Below, in pieces: positions 26,635 through 35,534 of a DNA stretch of 64,000 nt (position 1 is the stretch's first letter; each line of letters starts with the position of its first letter). This DNA comes from an uncultured Alphaproteobacteria bacterium (GTDB lineage: Bacteria; Pseudomonadota; Alphaproteobacteria; RF32; CAG-239), in the NCBI GenBank assembly GCA_944391445.1, contig CALXTL010000003.1:1-64000 (forward strand), given 5' to 3'. Both the position numbers and the translations under genes were made by a program. The notes under the pieces are model-generated. The model searched no databases, was not told the origin of the DNA, and saw nothing but the letters and a program-made list of their open reading frames with translations.

Positions 26635-28506
26635 ATGGCAGTAAAAGCTTCAGACACTATCAGATCCGGCGTTGAAGAAGTCAAAAGAAATCCGGTTATT
26701 GTCACTCAGGGAAGAGCACCGGTTCAGCCTGTCCGCACCAATGTCAATACCAATACCGCTCAAGCCTCCGTTGCTCCGTCCGGCAGCGGCACGCCGCCGA
26801 CCGGCAGTGCAAGCGGCGACACCACGGGCAGCGCTTCCGACAGTGATTCTGGCACCAACAATGTTGCCTCGCCTGCAGACCAAACACAAACGCAGACCCA
26901 GGCGCCGCAACCTGCTCAAGCAGAAATCAATGATGAAGACATCAAAAACATCCTCAATGTTGAAGATGCCGGCAAACAGGAAGAAGCCATTGAAGACTAC
27001 GCCAAAAAAAACGGCCTCGAAGTTAGCGAAGTCCGTCGTCAGGTTGACAAAGCCAAAGTAACTTCCGACACCTCCAGACCCTCCAGCACCGACGGCCGCG
27101 AAAATGCCGGTAACTTCAAGGGACTCATGGATAATCCAGACTGGGGCAGACCGCTGGATGATAAATTTGATATTCAACAGGGTGACTTTATTGAATTCCT
27201 GATGAAAGACGTTGTCCTTGCTTCTGCCGCCTGGACAGGCAACAAAGTCTTTGGTGTGACCGGTTATGTCATTTATAAAGTAGGCTCCGAAACATATAAG
27301 AAAGTCAATGAAAAGAGAAAAAAATGGCTGGAAAAATACAAAGAAGATTGTGAAAAATCAAGAAAAAAACGGGAAGCAAGCCAAAGAAAAATTAATAATG
27401 AAAATCTTTATTCCGACGCCCTGACTCAGAATGACGACACCAACGCTTTTGCCAAAAAAGTTTTGGATATCCGCAAAAGCTTCCTTGATAATATTGAAAA
27501 AAGCGACGAGATCAAAAATGCACAAGCTTTATGCACCTATGTTCGCAGCGTAATTCGTGGAGAAATAGATTTTAACAGCGCTGAAAGGAAGAAAAACGGC
27601 AAATGGATCGTCACGCGCAACTATAAAGATGATCAAAACAAGGAATGCTCACAAAAAATCACTTTTGACGAGAATGTATATAAAATTCTGGACCAAGTTA
27701 ACCAAAACGTTCAAAAAACCATCAATAACAACGGTGACAGTCAGGAAATCCGCCAAGACATGGAGGCAGATATATCCGCTCGGTTTGAAAAAAGAGCTGC
27801 TCTGTTAGAAAAAGAAAAGATTTTTGCTGCCGATTACGCTGCCTCCGTCTTGATTGAGAAAGCAGCACGGCTGGATTCGGATGAAATAAAAAAACTTAAA
27901 ACCGAAAAAGAATTTCAAAATCTGGTCAACGGTGAAGGAAAACTGACTTTTTATCATCACCTCTATGATATTGAACACCGCAAGCCGGAAGCTTTTAAAA
28001 GTGAAATCCAAAAGACTTCCGACGGCGAAGTTAAAAAGAGCGCTCTGGAAGTTCTGTCCGATGCCGGTCATGCCGCTTTGGAAGAATCCGTCAAAAAACT
28101 GAACAATTCGCAATATCAGGAAGCCTATATGAAGCAGGGCCTCCCTGAAGGAACCCAAAAAGAACCGCCGCTTAATGACAAACTGAATAGAATTTTCATT
28201 AAAGGGGAAAGCGAATATGCTCCTGAATTAAACAAAATGACGGAACCTCAGCGCGAAGAAAGTCTCAAATTCATGCAACAAGACGCAGCCAACGGTTATA
28301 TCCGCCTGGAACAGCTAACCAAGCAACAACAAAATATTGACGCTGAAATCAGCGCCGTTGCCGCAGATGACAAAAACCATGAGCAAAAGAAACAAAATCT
28401 TGAGGCTAAAAAGAAAACCAACATCAATGATTATGACAGCAAAACACAGCAACGCGATCAGATGCGATCGGCTGCTTTTGCTCAGATCAGAGGAAACACA
28501 AAATAA
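26635..28506 (+). CDS. Large coiled-coil-like protein of unknown function
   Basis: A 623-residue protein. Residues 25-100 are low-complexity (Ser, Gly, Thr, Pro, Gln). Then comes an acidic helical part (DIKNILNVEDAGKQEE) and a long Lys/Glu/Gln-rich helical region with strong coiled-coil character. A weakly hydrophobic stretch lies at about 197-225. There is no signal peptide and no enzyme motif I recognise. The next gene overlaps its stop by one base. Its position at the head of a VirD4-type operon suggests a scaffold, adaptor or secreted substrate; this is inference. Confidence 0.6.
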   Translation: MAVKASDTIRSGVEEVKRNPVIVTQGRAPVQPVRTNVNTNTAQASVAPSGSGTPPTGSASGDTTGSASDSDSGTNNVASPADQTQTQTQAPQPAQAEINDEDIKNILNVEDAGKQEEAIEDYAKKNGLEVSEVRRQVDKAKVTSDTSRPSSTDGRENAGNFKGLMDNPDWGRPLDDKFDIQQGDFIEFLMKDVVLASAAWTGNKVFGVTGYVIYKVGSETYKKVNEKRKKWLEKYKEDCEKSRKKREASQRKINNENLYSDALTQNDDTNAFAKKVLDIRKSFLDNIEKSDEIKNAQALCTYVRSVIRGEIDFNSAERKKNGKWIVTRNYKDDQNKECSQKITFDENVYKILDQVNQNVQKTINNNGDSQEIRQDMEADISARFEKRAALLEKEKIFAADYAASVLIEKAARLDSDEIKKLKTEKEFQNLVNGEGKLTFYHHLYDIEHRKPEAFKSEIQKTSDGEVKKSALEVLSDAGHAALEESVKKLNNSQYQEAYMKQGLPEGTQKEPPLNDKLNRIFIKGESEYAPELNKMTEPQREESLKFMQQDAANGYIRLEQLTKQQQNIDAEISAVAADDKNHEQKKQNLEAKKKTNINDYDSKTQQRDQMRSAAFAQIRGNTK

Positions 28507-28994
28507 TGATAAAAAAACTGTTTTCTCTTATCCGTTTTGCGCTCATCGGCCTTGTTTGGAGCTGGCTGTTCATCGTTTGCGCCAATTTTTTGATGTTTGC
28601 TTTATGGAATTTCAATCTTCTTTCTGCCCGTTCCTGGCTGACCATAGATGTTTTTTGGGAATCCGGCGGCATCATTAAAGGCGGAAAAGATTATCTTTTT
28701 CTTTCCATGCTTGCTCTTCTGCCTGTTTTGTGGATTCTTGGCTGGCGTTATTTCAACCGTGTTTCTTACAAAGACATTCTGTTATATCCGCTTAACGCCT
28801 ACAATCGCTATATCATAAAAAAATATGGTCACGATTCTTCACGGATTGTTTTAAAAAACATAAAATCAAGCCAAAAAATTATTGAAGACATCAAAAACGA
28901 ACTGGCGGCAATCAAGCCCGAAAAATCGGTTGAAGTGCAAAACATCCGCCAACAAATAAATCAGGTTATTTCCGAAGAAATAAAAAAAGACTAA
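28506..28994 (+). CDS. Two-helix membrane protein, paralogue of the next gene's N terminus
   Basis: A 162-residue protein with membrane helices at about 5-33 and 60-80, then a cytoplasmic helical tail. The first 100 residues match the start of the following protein in both pattern and residues (IRFALIGLVWSWLF against TRIILVGIFWSVIF, and ILLYPLN against ILFLPLT). The ATG overlaps the previous stop (TAATG). Probably a small membrane partner of the coupling ATPase; function unknown. Confidence 0.65.
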   Translation: MIKKLFSLIRFALIGLVWSWLFIVCANFLMFALWNFNLLSARSWLTIDVFWESGGIIKGGKDYLFLSMLALLPVLWILGWRYFNRVSYKDILLYPLNAYNRYIIKKYGHDSSRIVLKNIKSSQKIIEDIKNELAAIKPEKSVEVQNIRQQINQVISEEIKKD

Positions 28995-29063
28995 TAAACA
29001 GTTATTAACCAATTTTGTGTTAACATGGCTGCAGCCATAAGGGATTTTGGAGCTTTAAACAGG

Positions 29064-30284
29064 TTGAAACCGTTATTGATACTGACACGAATCATTCTTG
29101 TAGGTATCTTCTGGAGCGTTATTTTTCTGGAAGGTATTCGTGTTATTATGCTCACAAACTGGCGTTTTGACATTCTGCGGCCGTCACACTGGAACTACGC
29201 GTGGAATCTATGGCTGAACGGCTGGGTAATCGACGAAGTCAAAGAATGGGCTTTTATCCTCATTATTCTGACATTTATCCCTGTCTGGCTCACCGGCTGG
29301 GCCGCACTGGGTATGATCAAATGGGGTCGTATCATTGAAAAGATTTTATTTTTGCCGCTTACTTTGTTCAAAAAGATTTTTGCCAAACAAATCAAAAAAA
29401 TTTCCGACACCGCCAGCGTCAAAGTCGTTAAAAAGAAAAAATCTTACAAAGAAATCCGCCCGCAAAGCATTCGTCCGCCGCTGGAAGACAGCAGTTATGC
29501 TCTGCCGGCAAACAAACGCGCCGCACTTTCGGGAACGACGCCGCGCTCAACCCTGAAGCCGATGCCGACAAAAACCCCGCCGGCGGAGTTTAATCATTCC
29601 TTATTCCAGTTGGATGACAACGACGACACCGACATTGACTTTGACTTGTTTGATGAAAAAACACCGGAACCCGAGAAAAAAACAGAACCCCGGAAAAGCG
29701 AACCGACAACGGCCAAAGCGGATCATACACCGCGCACCAGAAAAGATCCTCCGGCTAAACAAAACTCTCAGCCGCAGCGTTCCAGCTCCAACTCGACTCT
29801 TGAGATTCTCAAACAAAAAGGTTATGAAGTTATCACCGGCGTCACCATCAAAAACACTCTCATCGATTTTATCGGCGTTTCAAAATCCCAGCTTTGTATT
29901 TGTCTTAATGATAAAGAACCTGGCGACTGGTTGGCTGACGAAGAACGTTTCAACGATGAAGAACCTTTATGGTTTTCTGAAAGTTCGCACCGTGTTTCTC
30001 CGGTTCGCAAAGTTGATCTTGCCCGGCTGATTCTCAAAGAAAAGCTGGCCGAAGCTGATTTAAATTTTGAAATAACCGCCTATGTTATCGAACAAATCGG
30101 CAACATTATCAATGCTGAAGATATGTTTGAAGTCTGGAATGAAATGAACATTCATGTCACCCGGATCGACCGCGGCACGCCCAAAGAAATCAGACTTTTT
30201 GCCAAAGATCTTGAAGAAGCCGACGCCAAGGTGGAAAAAGATGTCTTTGACAAACTCAAAAAACTTATTCGTAATATTGCTTAA
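29064..30284 (+). CDS. Membrane protein with a nuclease-like C-terminal domain
   Basis: A 406-residue protein. Two membrane helices (about 5-33 and 65-90) are followed by a long Pro/Lys/Ser-rich linker (about 125-245) and a folded domain (from STLEILKQKGYEVITGV to the end). That domain starts with helix, strand, IDFIGVSKSQLCICL, which recalls NERD/restriction-like folds, but no complete active site is visible. The TTG start at 29064 has GGAG 11 nt upstream and aligns with the start of the paralogue at 28506; an ATG at 29025 lacks a ribosome site. Confidence 0.6.
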   Translation: MKPLLILTRIILVGIFWSVIFLEGIRVIMLTNWRFDILRPSHWNYAWNLWLNGWVIDEVKEWAFILIILTFIPVWLTGWAALGMIKWGRIIEKILFLPLTLFKKIFAKQIKKISDTASVKVVKKKKSYKEIRPQSIRPPLEDSSYALPANKRAALSGTTPRSTLKPMPTKTPPAEFNHSLFQLDDNDDTDIDFDLFDEKTPEPEKKTEPRKSEPTTAKADHTPRTRKDPPAKQNSQPQRSSSNSTLEILKQKGYEVITGVTIKNTLIDFIGVSKSQLCICLNDKEPGDWLADEERFNDEEPLWFSESSHRVSPVRKVDLARLILKEKLAEADLNFEITAYVIEQIGNIINAEDMFEVWNEMNIHVTRIDRGTPKEIRLFAKDLEEADAKVEKDVFDKLKKLIRNIA

Positions 30285-30299
30285 ACAAAAGAGGCTTGA

Positions 30300-32528
30300 A
30301 TGGCAATAGAAAAAAAAGGTGAAGAATGGGAAGAATATAACAGTGCTGTCCGCTGGATGGTGATAACCGTTATCCTCTCGGTCACCATCACCGTCATTTT
30401 TGCGCTGATCTCCATGCCGCTGGGATACCTTATCGGCAACGGCATTTCCAAAGATTCGCTCGCCGACGTTTCTAAATTTTTTGATCTTGTTCTTAACAAA
30501 CCCGGTTATCTCTATTCGCGCTACTGGGTTTGGTTCAAACAGTTGTTTAACTATCATGGTCCTTTTTCTGTCAGCCTTTGGATACCGATTCTGCCATTCA
30601 TCAGTTTCCCGACAGGACTGATTGTCGGCCTTATCACCAACCCCTACCGCTTTCAATCCAACATCCACGGTTCTGCCCGCCTGGCGGAACTTAGCGATGT
30701 TAAAAAGATGGGATTATTGGACGGTTTCTGCATTGTTGTCGGCAAATTCAAGGGTTATTTGCTCAAGATGAACGAAACGTTGTCGGTCCTCTGCTGCGCG
30801 CCTCCGGGCACTGGTAAAACTGCCGGTGTGGTTATCCCGACCATTTTCAACTCGCCGACCATGAGCATCGTTGTTAACGACCCCAAACCGGAGTTGTGTT
30901 ATTCCACCTCCGGCGCTCGCGCCAAAGTCGGTCCTGTTTTCATCATCAACTGGGGTATGGAAGACAATCCCGCTGAAGGTATTTATTACCCAAGCTGGAA
31001 TCCTCTTTCACCGGGCGCCGTACCTGCTCCGGGACCGGCTCGTGACATGTATATCGATTCCATGTGCAATGTTCTGGTAGAAGACCCCAAAGGCGGCGCA
31101 GATCCGCACTGGTCAAAAACCGGCCGCGCCGCGCTCACCGGATTTATTCACTTCATTGTTTCCAAATGTGAAAAAGCTCGCGCCAATGATTACTTCATCG
31201 GCCGTGTTTATGAAGGAAAGCTTGACGATGAAGACCGCCGGGTTTTGGAAGGTTATTATCTTGAAATGAATGATCCCATGGCGGCACGTGCTTTGCAAAA
31301 TCTGCGTGGCGGCACCCTAAATATTGACAATTATCTGCCAATTGGCTCTTGGGCATTGCTGCCGGAAAAATGGATCGGGCGTGAAGCCTGCATTGCCATG
31401 ATTCTCGAATGGGTAACCGAAGCTCAAATCAAACAATCGCAAGAAATCAAACGCCGTCTGGATGAAGGCGACCAAATGGCAGCCATGGCAGACCCCATGC
31501 GCGACTTGCTTGAAGAAGCCATTGAAGAAGCACGCAAATTTGGTTATTCGGCCCGTTGTGTCGTCGAGTTAAGTCAGCTCAGCTCAATGCCTGACAAAGA
31601 GCGTGGTTCGGTCTTGTCCACCGCTTTTTCCGGAATCGGCATTTTCAAAAACTCGGCCGTTGTTGCCCGCACCAGTTTCAGCGATCTGAGTTTCAAAGAC
31701 TTACGCGGCTTAAAAGATCCCATCACCGGGGAATTCAAACCTATTTCGGTTTACCTTTCGGTCAACCAGGTAGACGCCCGCGCCCTGAGCGTCATTTCCG
31801 GCACGTTTATTGATCTGATGTCTTCTTATCTAATTGCCAACCCGCCTAAGTTCAAAAACCCGACTGACGGTGTTATGGGGCCTTTTTCCTGCCTGTTTGC
31901 CATGGATGAGTTCCCCACCATGCCAAAGCTCAAAGCCGTCATCGACGGCCCGGCGGTCGGCCGTGGCCAAAAAGTATCATACTTGCTGATCGGACAAGAT
32001 CTGGGACAAATTTCCGGAAAATACGGTAAAGATGATCTGGAAACCGTTATCTCCACCACCGCCTGCAAAATTATCCTGTCGCAAAACAACGAGCAAACAG
32101 CTCAGCGTTTTTCCAAAATGATTGGTAACAAAACCGTCCAAACCACTTCTTTTTCCAAAAATGAAGGAGCTCTTGGCAAAGGCAACAATCCTTTTTCCAA
32201 AAATGTCAGCTATCAGTTACAGGGCGTTTCCGTTATTTCCACCACTCAATTGCTGAGTTTGCCGACTTCCAAACAAGTTGTCCTGATGCAAAGTCATATT
32301 GACCGACCAATCATGGCCGATTCGCCTCGCTGGTATCTGGACAAGAAAATGAAGGCGCTTGCCGCATTGCCGCCGGCGCCAAACGTACCGGACTGGATTG
32401 TTGCTCAACGGGAAGACATTAATGATGACATGCTCGCCAAACTCGGCATAGATTACGACCCGAACGAGCCTTTTGATGACGAAGAATTTGAAGACGATGA
32501 AACCACCGATGACAATATCGACCGTTAA
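30300..32528 (+). CDS. VirD4/TraG-type type IV coupling ATPase
   Basis: A 742-residue protein with membrane helices at about 18-45 and 92-112, then a RecA-like motor domain. Walker A is PPGTGKTAGVVIP (about residues 168-180), followed by NDPKPEL. Walker B is LFAMDEFPTMPKL (about 532-544), and QDLGQISGKYG is the usual coupling-protein motif. The C-terminal 30 residues are strongly acidic, a place where partner proteins often dock. Such ATPases pass proteins or DNA to a type IV secretion channel. No VirB genes are in the window. AGAGG precedes the ATG. Confidence 0.85.
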   Translation: MAIEKKGEEWEEYNSAVRWMVITVILSVTITVIFALISMPLGYLIGNGISKDSLADVSKFFDLVLNKPGYLYSRYWVWFKQLFNYHGPFSVSLWIPILPFISFPTGLIVGLITNPYRFQSNIHGSARLAELSDVKKMGLLDGFCIVVGKFKGYLLKMNETLSVLCCAPPGTGKTAGVVIPTIFNSPTMSIVVNDPKPELCYSTSGARAKVGPVFIINWGMEDNPAEGIYYPSWNPLSPGAVPAPGPARDMYIDSMCNVLVEDPKGGADPHWSKTGRAALTGFIHFIVSKCEKARANDYFIGRVYEGKLDDEDRRVLEGYYLEMNDPMAARALQNLRGGTLNIDNYLPIGSWALLPEKWIGREACIAMILEWVTEAQIKQSQEIKRRLDEGDQMAAMADPMRDLLEEAIEEARKFGYSARCVVELSQLSSMPDKERGSVLSTAFSGIGIFKNSAVVARTSFSDLSFKDLRGLKDPITGEFKPISVYLSVNQVDARALSVISGTFIDLMSSYLIANPPKFKNPTDGVMGPFSCLFAMDEFPTMPKLKAVIDGPAVGRGQKVSYLLIGQDLGQISGKYGKDDLETVISTTACKIILSQNNEQTAQRFSKMIGNKTVQTTSFSKNEGALGKGNNPFSKNVSYQLQGVSVISTTQLLSLPTSKQVVLMQSHIDRPIMADSPRWYLDKKMKALAALPPAPNVPDWIVAQREDINDDMLAKLGIDYDPNEPFDDEEFEDDETTDDNIDR

Positions 32529-32540
32529 GCGGAGGAAAAG

Positions 32541-33107
32541 ATGTGGGAATGGTCTCTCAGCCAAAAAAAATCTTCTTCCGGCAGCAAAAATTCGTTGTTA
32601 AAGGCCTATGAAGCCTATTTGCCGAAAAAAACTCTGGCAGGACAAGAAAAAGCTGAAGAAACTCCCGCTCCGCAGCAAATGGAGAAAATTCTCCGTCAAC
32701 AAATCACAGCCTACGGCCTAAAAGATATTTCCCTGAAGCTGACTGATTTTCAGCCGCTGTCCTGGGAAAAAAAACACCGTTATTCCGAAGAACAAGTCCG
32801 CGGCCGCAAAATATTTTTGAAGATTCTCGGCTATTCTCACCGCGAACTTTGTCTGGAAGCCGGATTGAGCGAGGCCGATATTGAGCTTCTCCGCCAAAGT
32901 ATATCGCCGGAAAACTATAATGTTCATGTCAAAATTCCTTTTGATTTCGGCGGTCGCCCGACAATGGACAATATGTGCCTGGTTCGCACACATCCGATGC
33001 ATGACAATTTGCACGCTTTACTGGAATACCAGCTTGAGAAAAATTTTTTGAAACAATATAAAAAGCTCTATATTCCGATAATTGAAGGACTCGTCAAAAA
33101 TGCCTGA
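32541..33107 (+). CDS. HNH-like (treble-clef) putative nuclease
   Basis: A 188-residue protein. The first 80 residues are basic and poorly ordered. The C-terminal part reads NVHVKIPFDFGGRP (H129, P133, GG at 137-138), then MDNMCLVR (N144), then HPMHDNLH (H151, H154, H158). This order of H-P-GG-N-H matches compact HNH/LHH-type toxin nucleases. GGAGGA gives a strong ribosome site. The next gene, SUKH-like, overlaps by 8 nt, as with toxin and immunity pairs. The nuclease activity is inferred from motif only. Confidence 0.5.
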   Translation: MWEWSLSQKKSSSGSKNSLLKAYEAYLPKKTLAGQEKAEETPAPQQMEKILRQQITAYGLKDISLKLTDFQPLSWEKKHRYSEEQVRGRKIFLKILGYSHRELCLEAGLSEADIELLRQSISPENYNVHVKIPFDFGGRPTMDNMCLVRTHPMHDNLHALLEYQLEKNFLKQYKKLYIPIIEGLVKNA

Positions 33108-33546
33108 GCTTCTGCTTGAAAAAATTTGCCGTCAGCCTGATTGTGTTGCTTTCAGCGGCTGCAGCAGTGAAGAAATCAAAAAGCTTGAAGACGATCTTGC
33201 TGCCGGCGGGTTCTGCACTCTGCCGGAAGAATATGCCGTCTTGCTGCAAAAATATAACGGCATAATCTATGACGGGCTGGAGCTCCTCGGCACAATTCCG
33301 CATAAACGCCTGCAAAAAAATTACACTCTTGGAAGCATTCTTGATATCAACCGCCGCTATGCAAAAATCGGCTTTTTTACACAAAAACTCATTCTTGGCG
33401 AATTGCCCGAAAGTTTTCTGATATACGACGGAGAAACCGGAAATTATGAAATTGTTGACCGGCTCAATCTGGATTCAAGAAGAATTTTCAACACGTTAAA
33501 AGAATTTTTCAGAATAATCTCAGCTTTTCTGACGCTGAAAGATTAA
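33100..33546 (+). CDS. SUKH/SMI1-KNR4-like protein (possible immunity protein)
   Basis: A 148-residue protein. The SUKH core is visible: IKKLEDDL, then TLPEEYAVLLQKYNG (about residues 40-54), then LELLGTIP, and an aspartate-containing strand ending FLIYDGETGNYEIVDR. SUKH proteins often neutralise nuclease toxins encoded beside them. The ATG at 33100 overlaps the stop of the HNH-like gene, and AAGGA stands 9 nt before it. The convergent yacG stop overlaps its stop by 4 nt. Confidence 0.65.
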   Translation: MPELLLEKICRQPDCVAFSGCSSEEIKKLEDDLAAGGFCTLPEEYAVLLQKYNGIIYDGLELLGTIPHKRLQKNYTLGSILDINRRYAKIGFFTQKLILGELPESFLIYDGETGNYEIVDRLNLDSRRIFNTLKEFFRIISAFLTLKD

Positions 33547-33728
33547 TCTTGTACTGTTTTTTGCGAGCTTTTTTCAAGTTCTTCAAGATCTTTCTCATCA
33601 ATCTCCGCCGCTTCAAAACGATAAGCTTCATTAAACCAATTGCCAAGATCAATATCGGCGCAGCGCTTAGAGCAAAAAGGACGATATTTCATATCGCTAA
33701 ACTCTTTTTTGCAAATCGGACATTTCAT
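33543..33728 (-). CDS. yacG: DNA gyrase inhibitor YacG-like zinc protein
   Basis: A 61-residue zinc protein. The ligand set is CPICKKEF, then FCSKRCADID, followed by the conserved LGNWFNEAYRF. YacG binds GyrB and blocks DNA binding. The start is the ATG at 33728, which overlaps the rng stop as ATGA; the longer form has no support. It is the last gene of maf-rng-yacG. Confidence 0.9.
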   Translation of the reverse strand: MKCPICKKEFSDMKYRPFCSKRCADIDLGNWFNEAYRFEAAEIDEKDLEELEKSSQKTVQD

Positions 33729-34879
33729 CTTTCGACTCTCCCGGTCCCCTGACAGCTTGAACATTCTTCGGTCAAAACATCGCTAAGCGGCGGCCGGCGG
33801 CGGGCTCTGATAATTTCAACATTTCCGCCGCGGCTCAAACCGTAAACCGTGCTTTTGATATAATCTTTGCGTAATTCCTGTTCCAAAATTTCAATAGCTG
33901 TTTTTAAATACTTATAATCCGAAACACCTGCAAAATCGATGACAATTTTGCCTGAAAGGTTGCGCAGCCTGATTTGTTTGGCAATTTCAAACGCGGCCTC
34001 AATATTCAACCGGCCCAAACTGCCTCTGCCGTTATCTTCGCCGCTGTCTACATCTATGGCAACACAAGCCCGCGTTTCTTCAATATTGATGCGACCACCG
34101 TTTTTCAAACGGACTTCTTTCTGCAAAGCATTTTCCAAAACTTCGTCAACACCATATTCCTTAAAAGGATACGTGCAATACTCAACTTCTGTTTTGCCTT
34201 TATATTTTTCTTCCAGATTATGATTGTTCAAAACAATTTTTTGCAGACTTTTGCGATAACGCAGAAAAGCCTCTTCCAAACAAGAATTGCGCGCTTTAAG
34301 CAACGCCGGTGACTTAACTTGCCTGACTTCCTCAAGAACAGCGTCAAACTGATCCCGCAAAGCATGCATTTCGTCGACAATCTGTTTATTTTCGGCTTCA
34401 GCGGCTGAAGTCCGCACAATCCATCCTTCCTGACCGGTTGTATTTTCTTCAACCAAAACAGCTAAATTTTCGGCGCGCAGCCTGTCGCTGATTTTGGCAG
34501 AAACTTCCACATCCATCCGATACGGACAATAAACCAGATTTTCACCGACAAATTGTAAAGCACGAGTCAACCGGGCACCCTTTTCGGCTCTTTGTTCTTG
34601 GCTCACCTGCACCACCACGCTTTGTCCTTCTGTGGCAACCAAATCTTCCAGCTCCGGTTCCTCTGCATTAATAAAAGCATCTCTTGTATCGCCTATATCC
34701 AGAAAATAGCCTGATTTTCCGTTAACCAACTCAATTTTTTTCAAAATTCGGCCCAAATAAATATTTCCTTCATGCGCGCGTCTTTGGTCAAAAAACTCGA
34801 CTTCAATCACCTCGTCATTATCCATAACTGCCAAACGGCCATTTTGCTGACTTTGTTCATAAATCAATTTAATGCTCAT
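33725..34879 (-). CDS. rng: Ribonuclease E/G family protein (RNase G-like)
   Basis: A 384-residue endoribonuclease without the long C-terminal scaffold of RNase E. An S1-like domain (about 35-105) has GNIYLGRILKKIELVNGKSGYFLDIG. The catalytic aspartates lie in CVAIDVDSG and KIVIDFAGVSD. The zinc-link CSSCQGTGR is at the C terminus. It is shorter than E. coli RNase G (about 489 residues), as in many alphaproteobacteria. The ATGA overlaps on both sides show translational coupling with maf and yacG. Confidence 0.88.
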   Translation of the reverse strand: MSIKLIYEQSQQNGRLAVMDNDEVIEVEFFDQRRAHEGNIYLGRILKKIELVNGKSGYFLDIGDTRDAFINAEEPELEDLVATEGQSVVVQVSQEQRAEKGARLTRALQFVGENLVYCPYRMDVEVSAKISDRLRAENLAVLVEENTTGQEGWIVRTSAAEAENKQIVDEMHALRDQFDAVLEEVRQVKSPALLKARNSCLEEAFLRYRKSLQKIVLNNHNLEEKYKGKTEVEYCTYPFKEYGVDEVLENALQKEVRLKNGGRINIEETRACVAIDVDSGEDNGRGSLGRLNIEAAFEIAKQIRLRNLSGKIVIDFAGVSDYKYLKTAIEILEQELRKDYIKSTVYGLSRGGNVEIIRARRRPPLSDVLTEECSSCQGTGRVER

Positions 34880-35457
34880 TTTTCAAACTCCTGTCTGATT
34901 CCGACACTTTCCAGCAAATTTTTTGTTTCAAACAAAGGCAACCCGACCACACCTGAATAAGACCCGGTCATTTTTCGCACTAAACCGCCCAAGATGCCTT
35001 CAATCTTATACCCTGCGCAACCGACCCATTCGCGGCTTGCAACATAATCGCGAATTTCTCTCTCGGAAAGTTTTTTCATTTGGATTTTAGTGGAATTAAG
35101 TCGAACTCTGGACTTCCCTGCCGCATCGATCACACAAACCGCCGTCAAAACCCGATGACTTTTACCCGACAACGCCCGCATTACCTTTGTTTGTTCTTCA
35201 TCATCATGCGCTTTTTGAATGATTTTTGCCGCACACACCACCACCGTATCACTGCCCAAAACCACCTTTCCAGGATGTTTGGCAGCCACCCAGGCCGCTT
35301 TTTCACAAGCCATCCGCTTAACATAGGCGCTTGGTTTCTCACCCTGACGGGGCGTTTCATCAATTGCAGCCGGTTCAATCAAGGCCGGTTCCATGGCAAT
35401 CTGTTGCAACAAAAGCTTTCTTTGTGGAGATCCCGATGCCAGGATAAAGTCTTTCAT
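34876..35457 (-). CDS. maf: Maf-family nucleotide pyrophosphatase
   Basis: A 193-residue Maf/YhdE protein. It has the start FILASGSPQRKLLLQ and the catalytic region VVLGSDTVVV, then GGL and YSGVVGLPLFET. These enzymes hydrolyse dTTP, UTP or modified nucleotides. The ATG at 35457 has AAAGG 7 nt upstream; a GTG two codons earlier is possible. It leads the maf-rng-yacG operon. Confidence 0.92.
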   Translation of the reverse strand: MKDFILASGSPQRKLLLQQIAMEPALIEPAAIDETPRQGEKPSAYVKRMACEKAAWVAAKHPGKVVLGSDTVVVCAAKIIQKAHDDEEQTKVMRALSGKSHRVLTAVCVIDAAGKSRVRLNSTKIQMKKLSEREIRDYVASREWVGCAGYKIEGILGGLVRKMTGSYSGVVGLPLFETKNLLESVGIRQEFEK

Positions 35458-35534
35458 GCGCACACCTTTCTTACAAAATTAGCGCAGTCAAGCCACGCTA
35501 ATTTTAATCATCCGATTATTACTGCTTTCAACAC

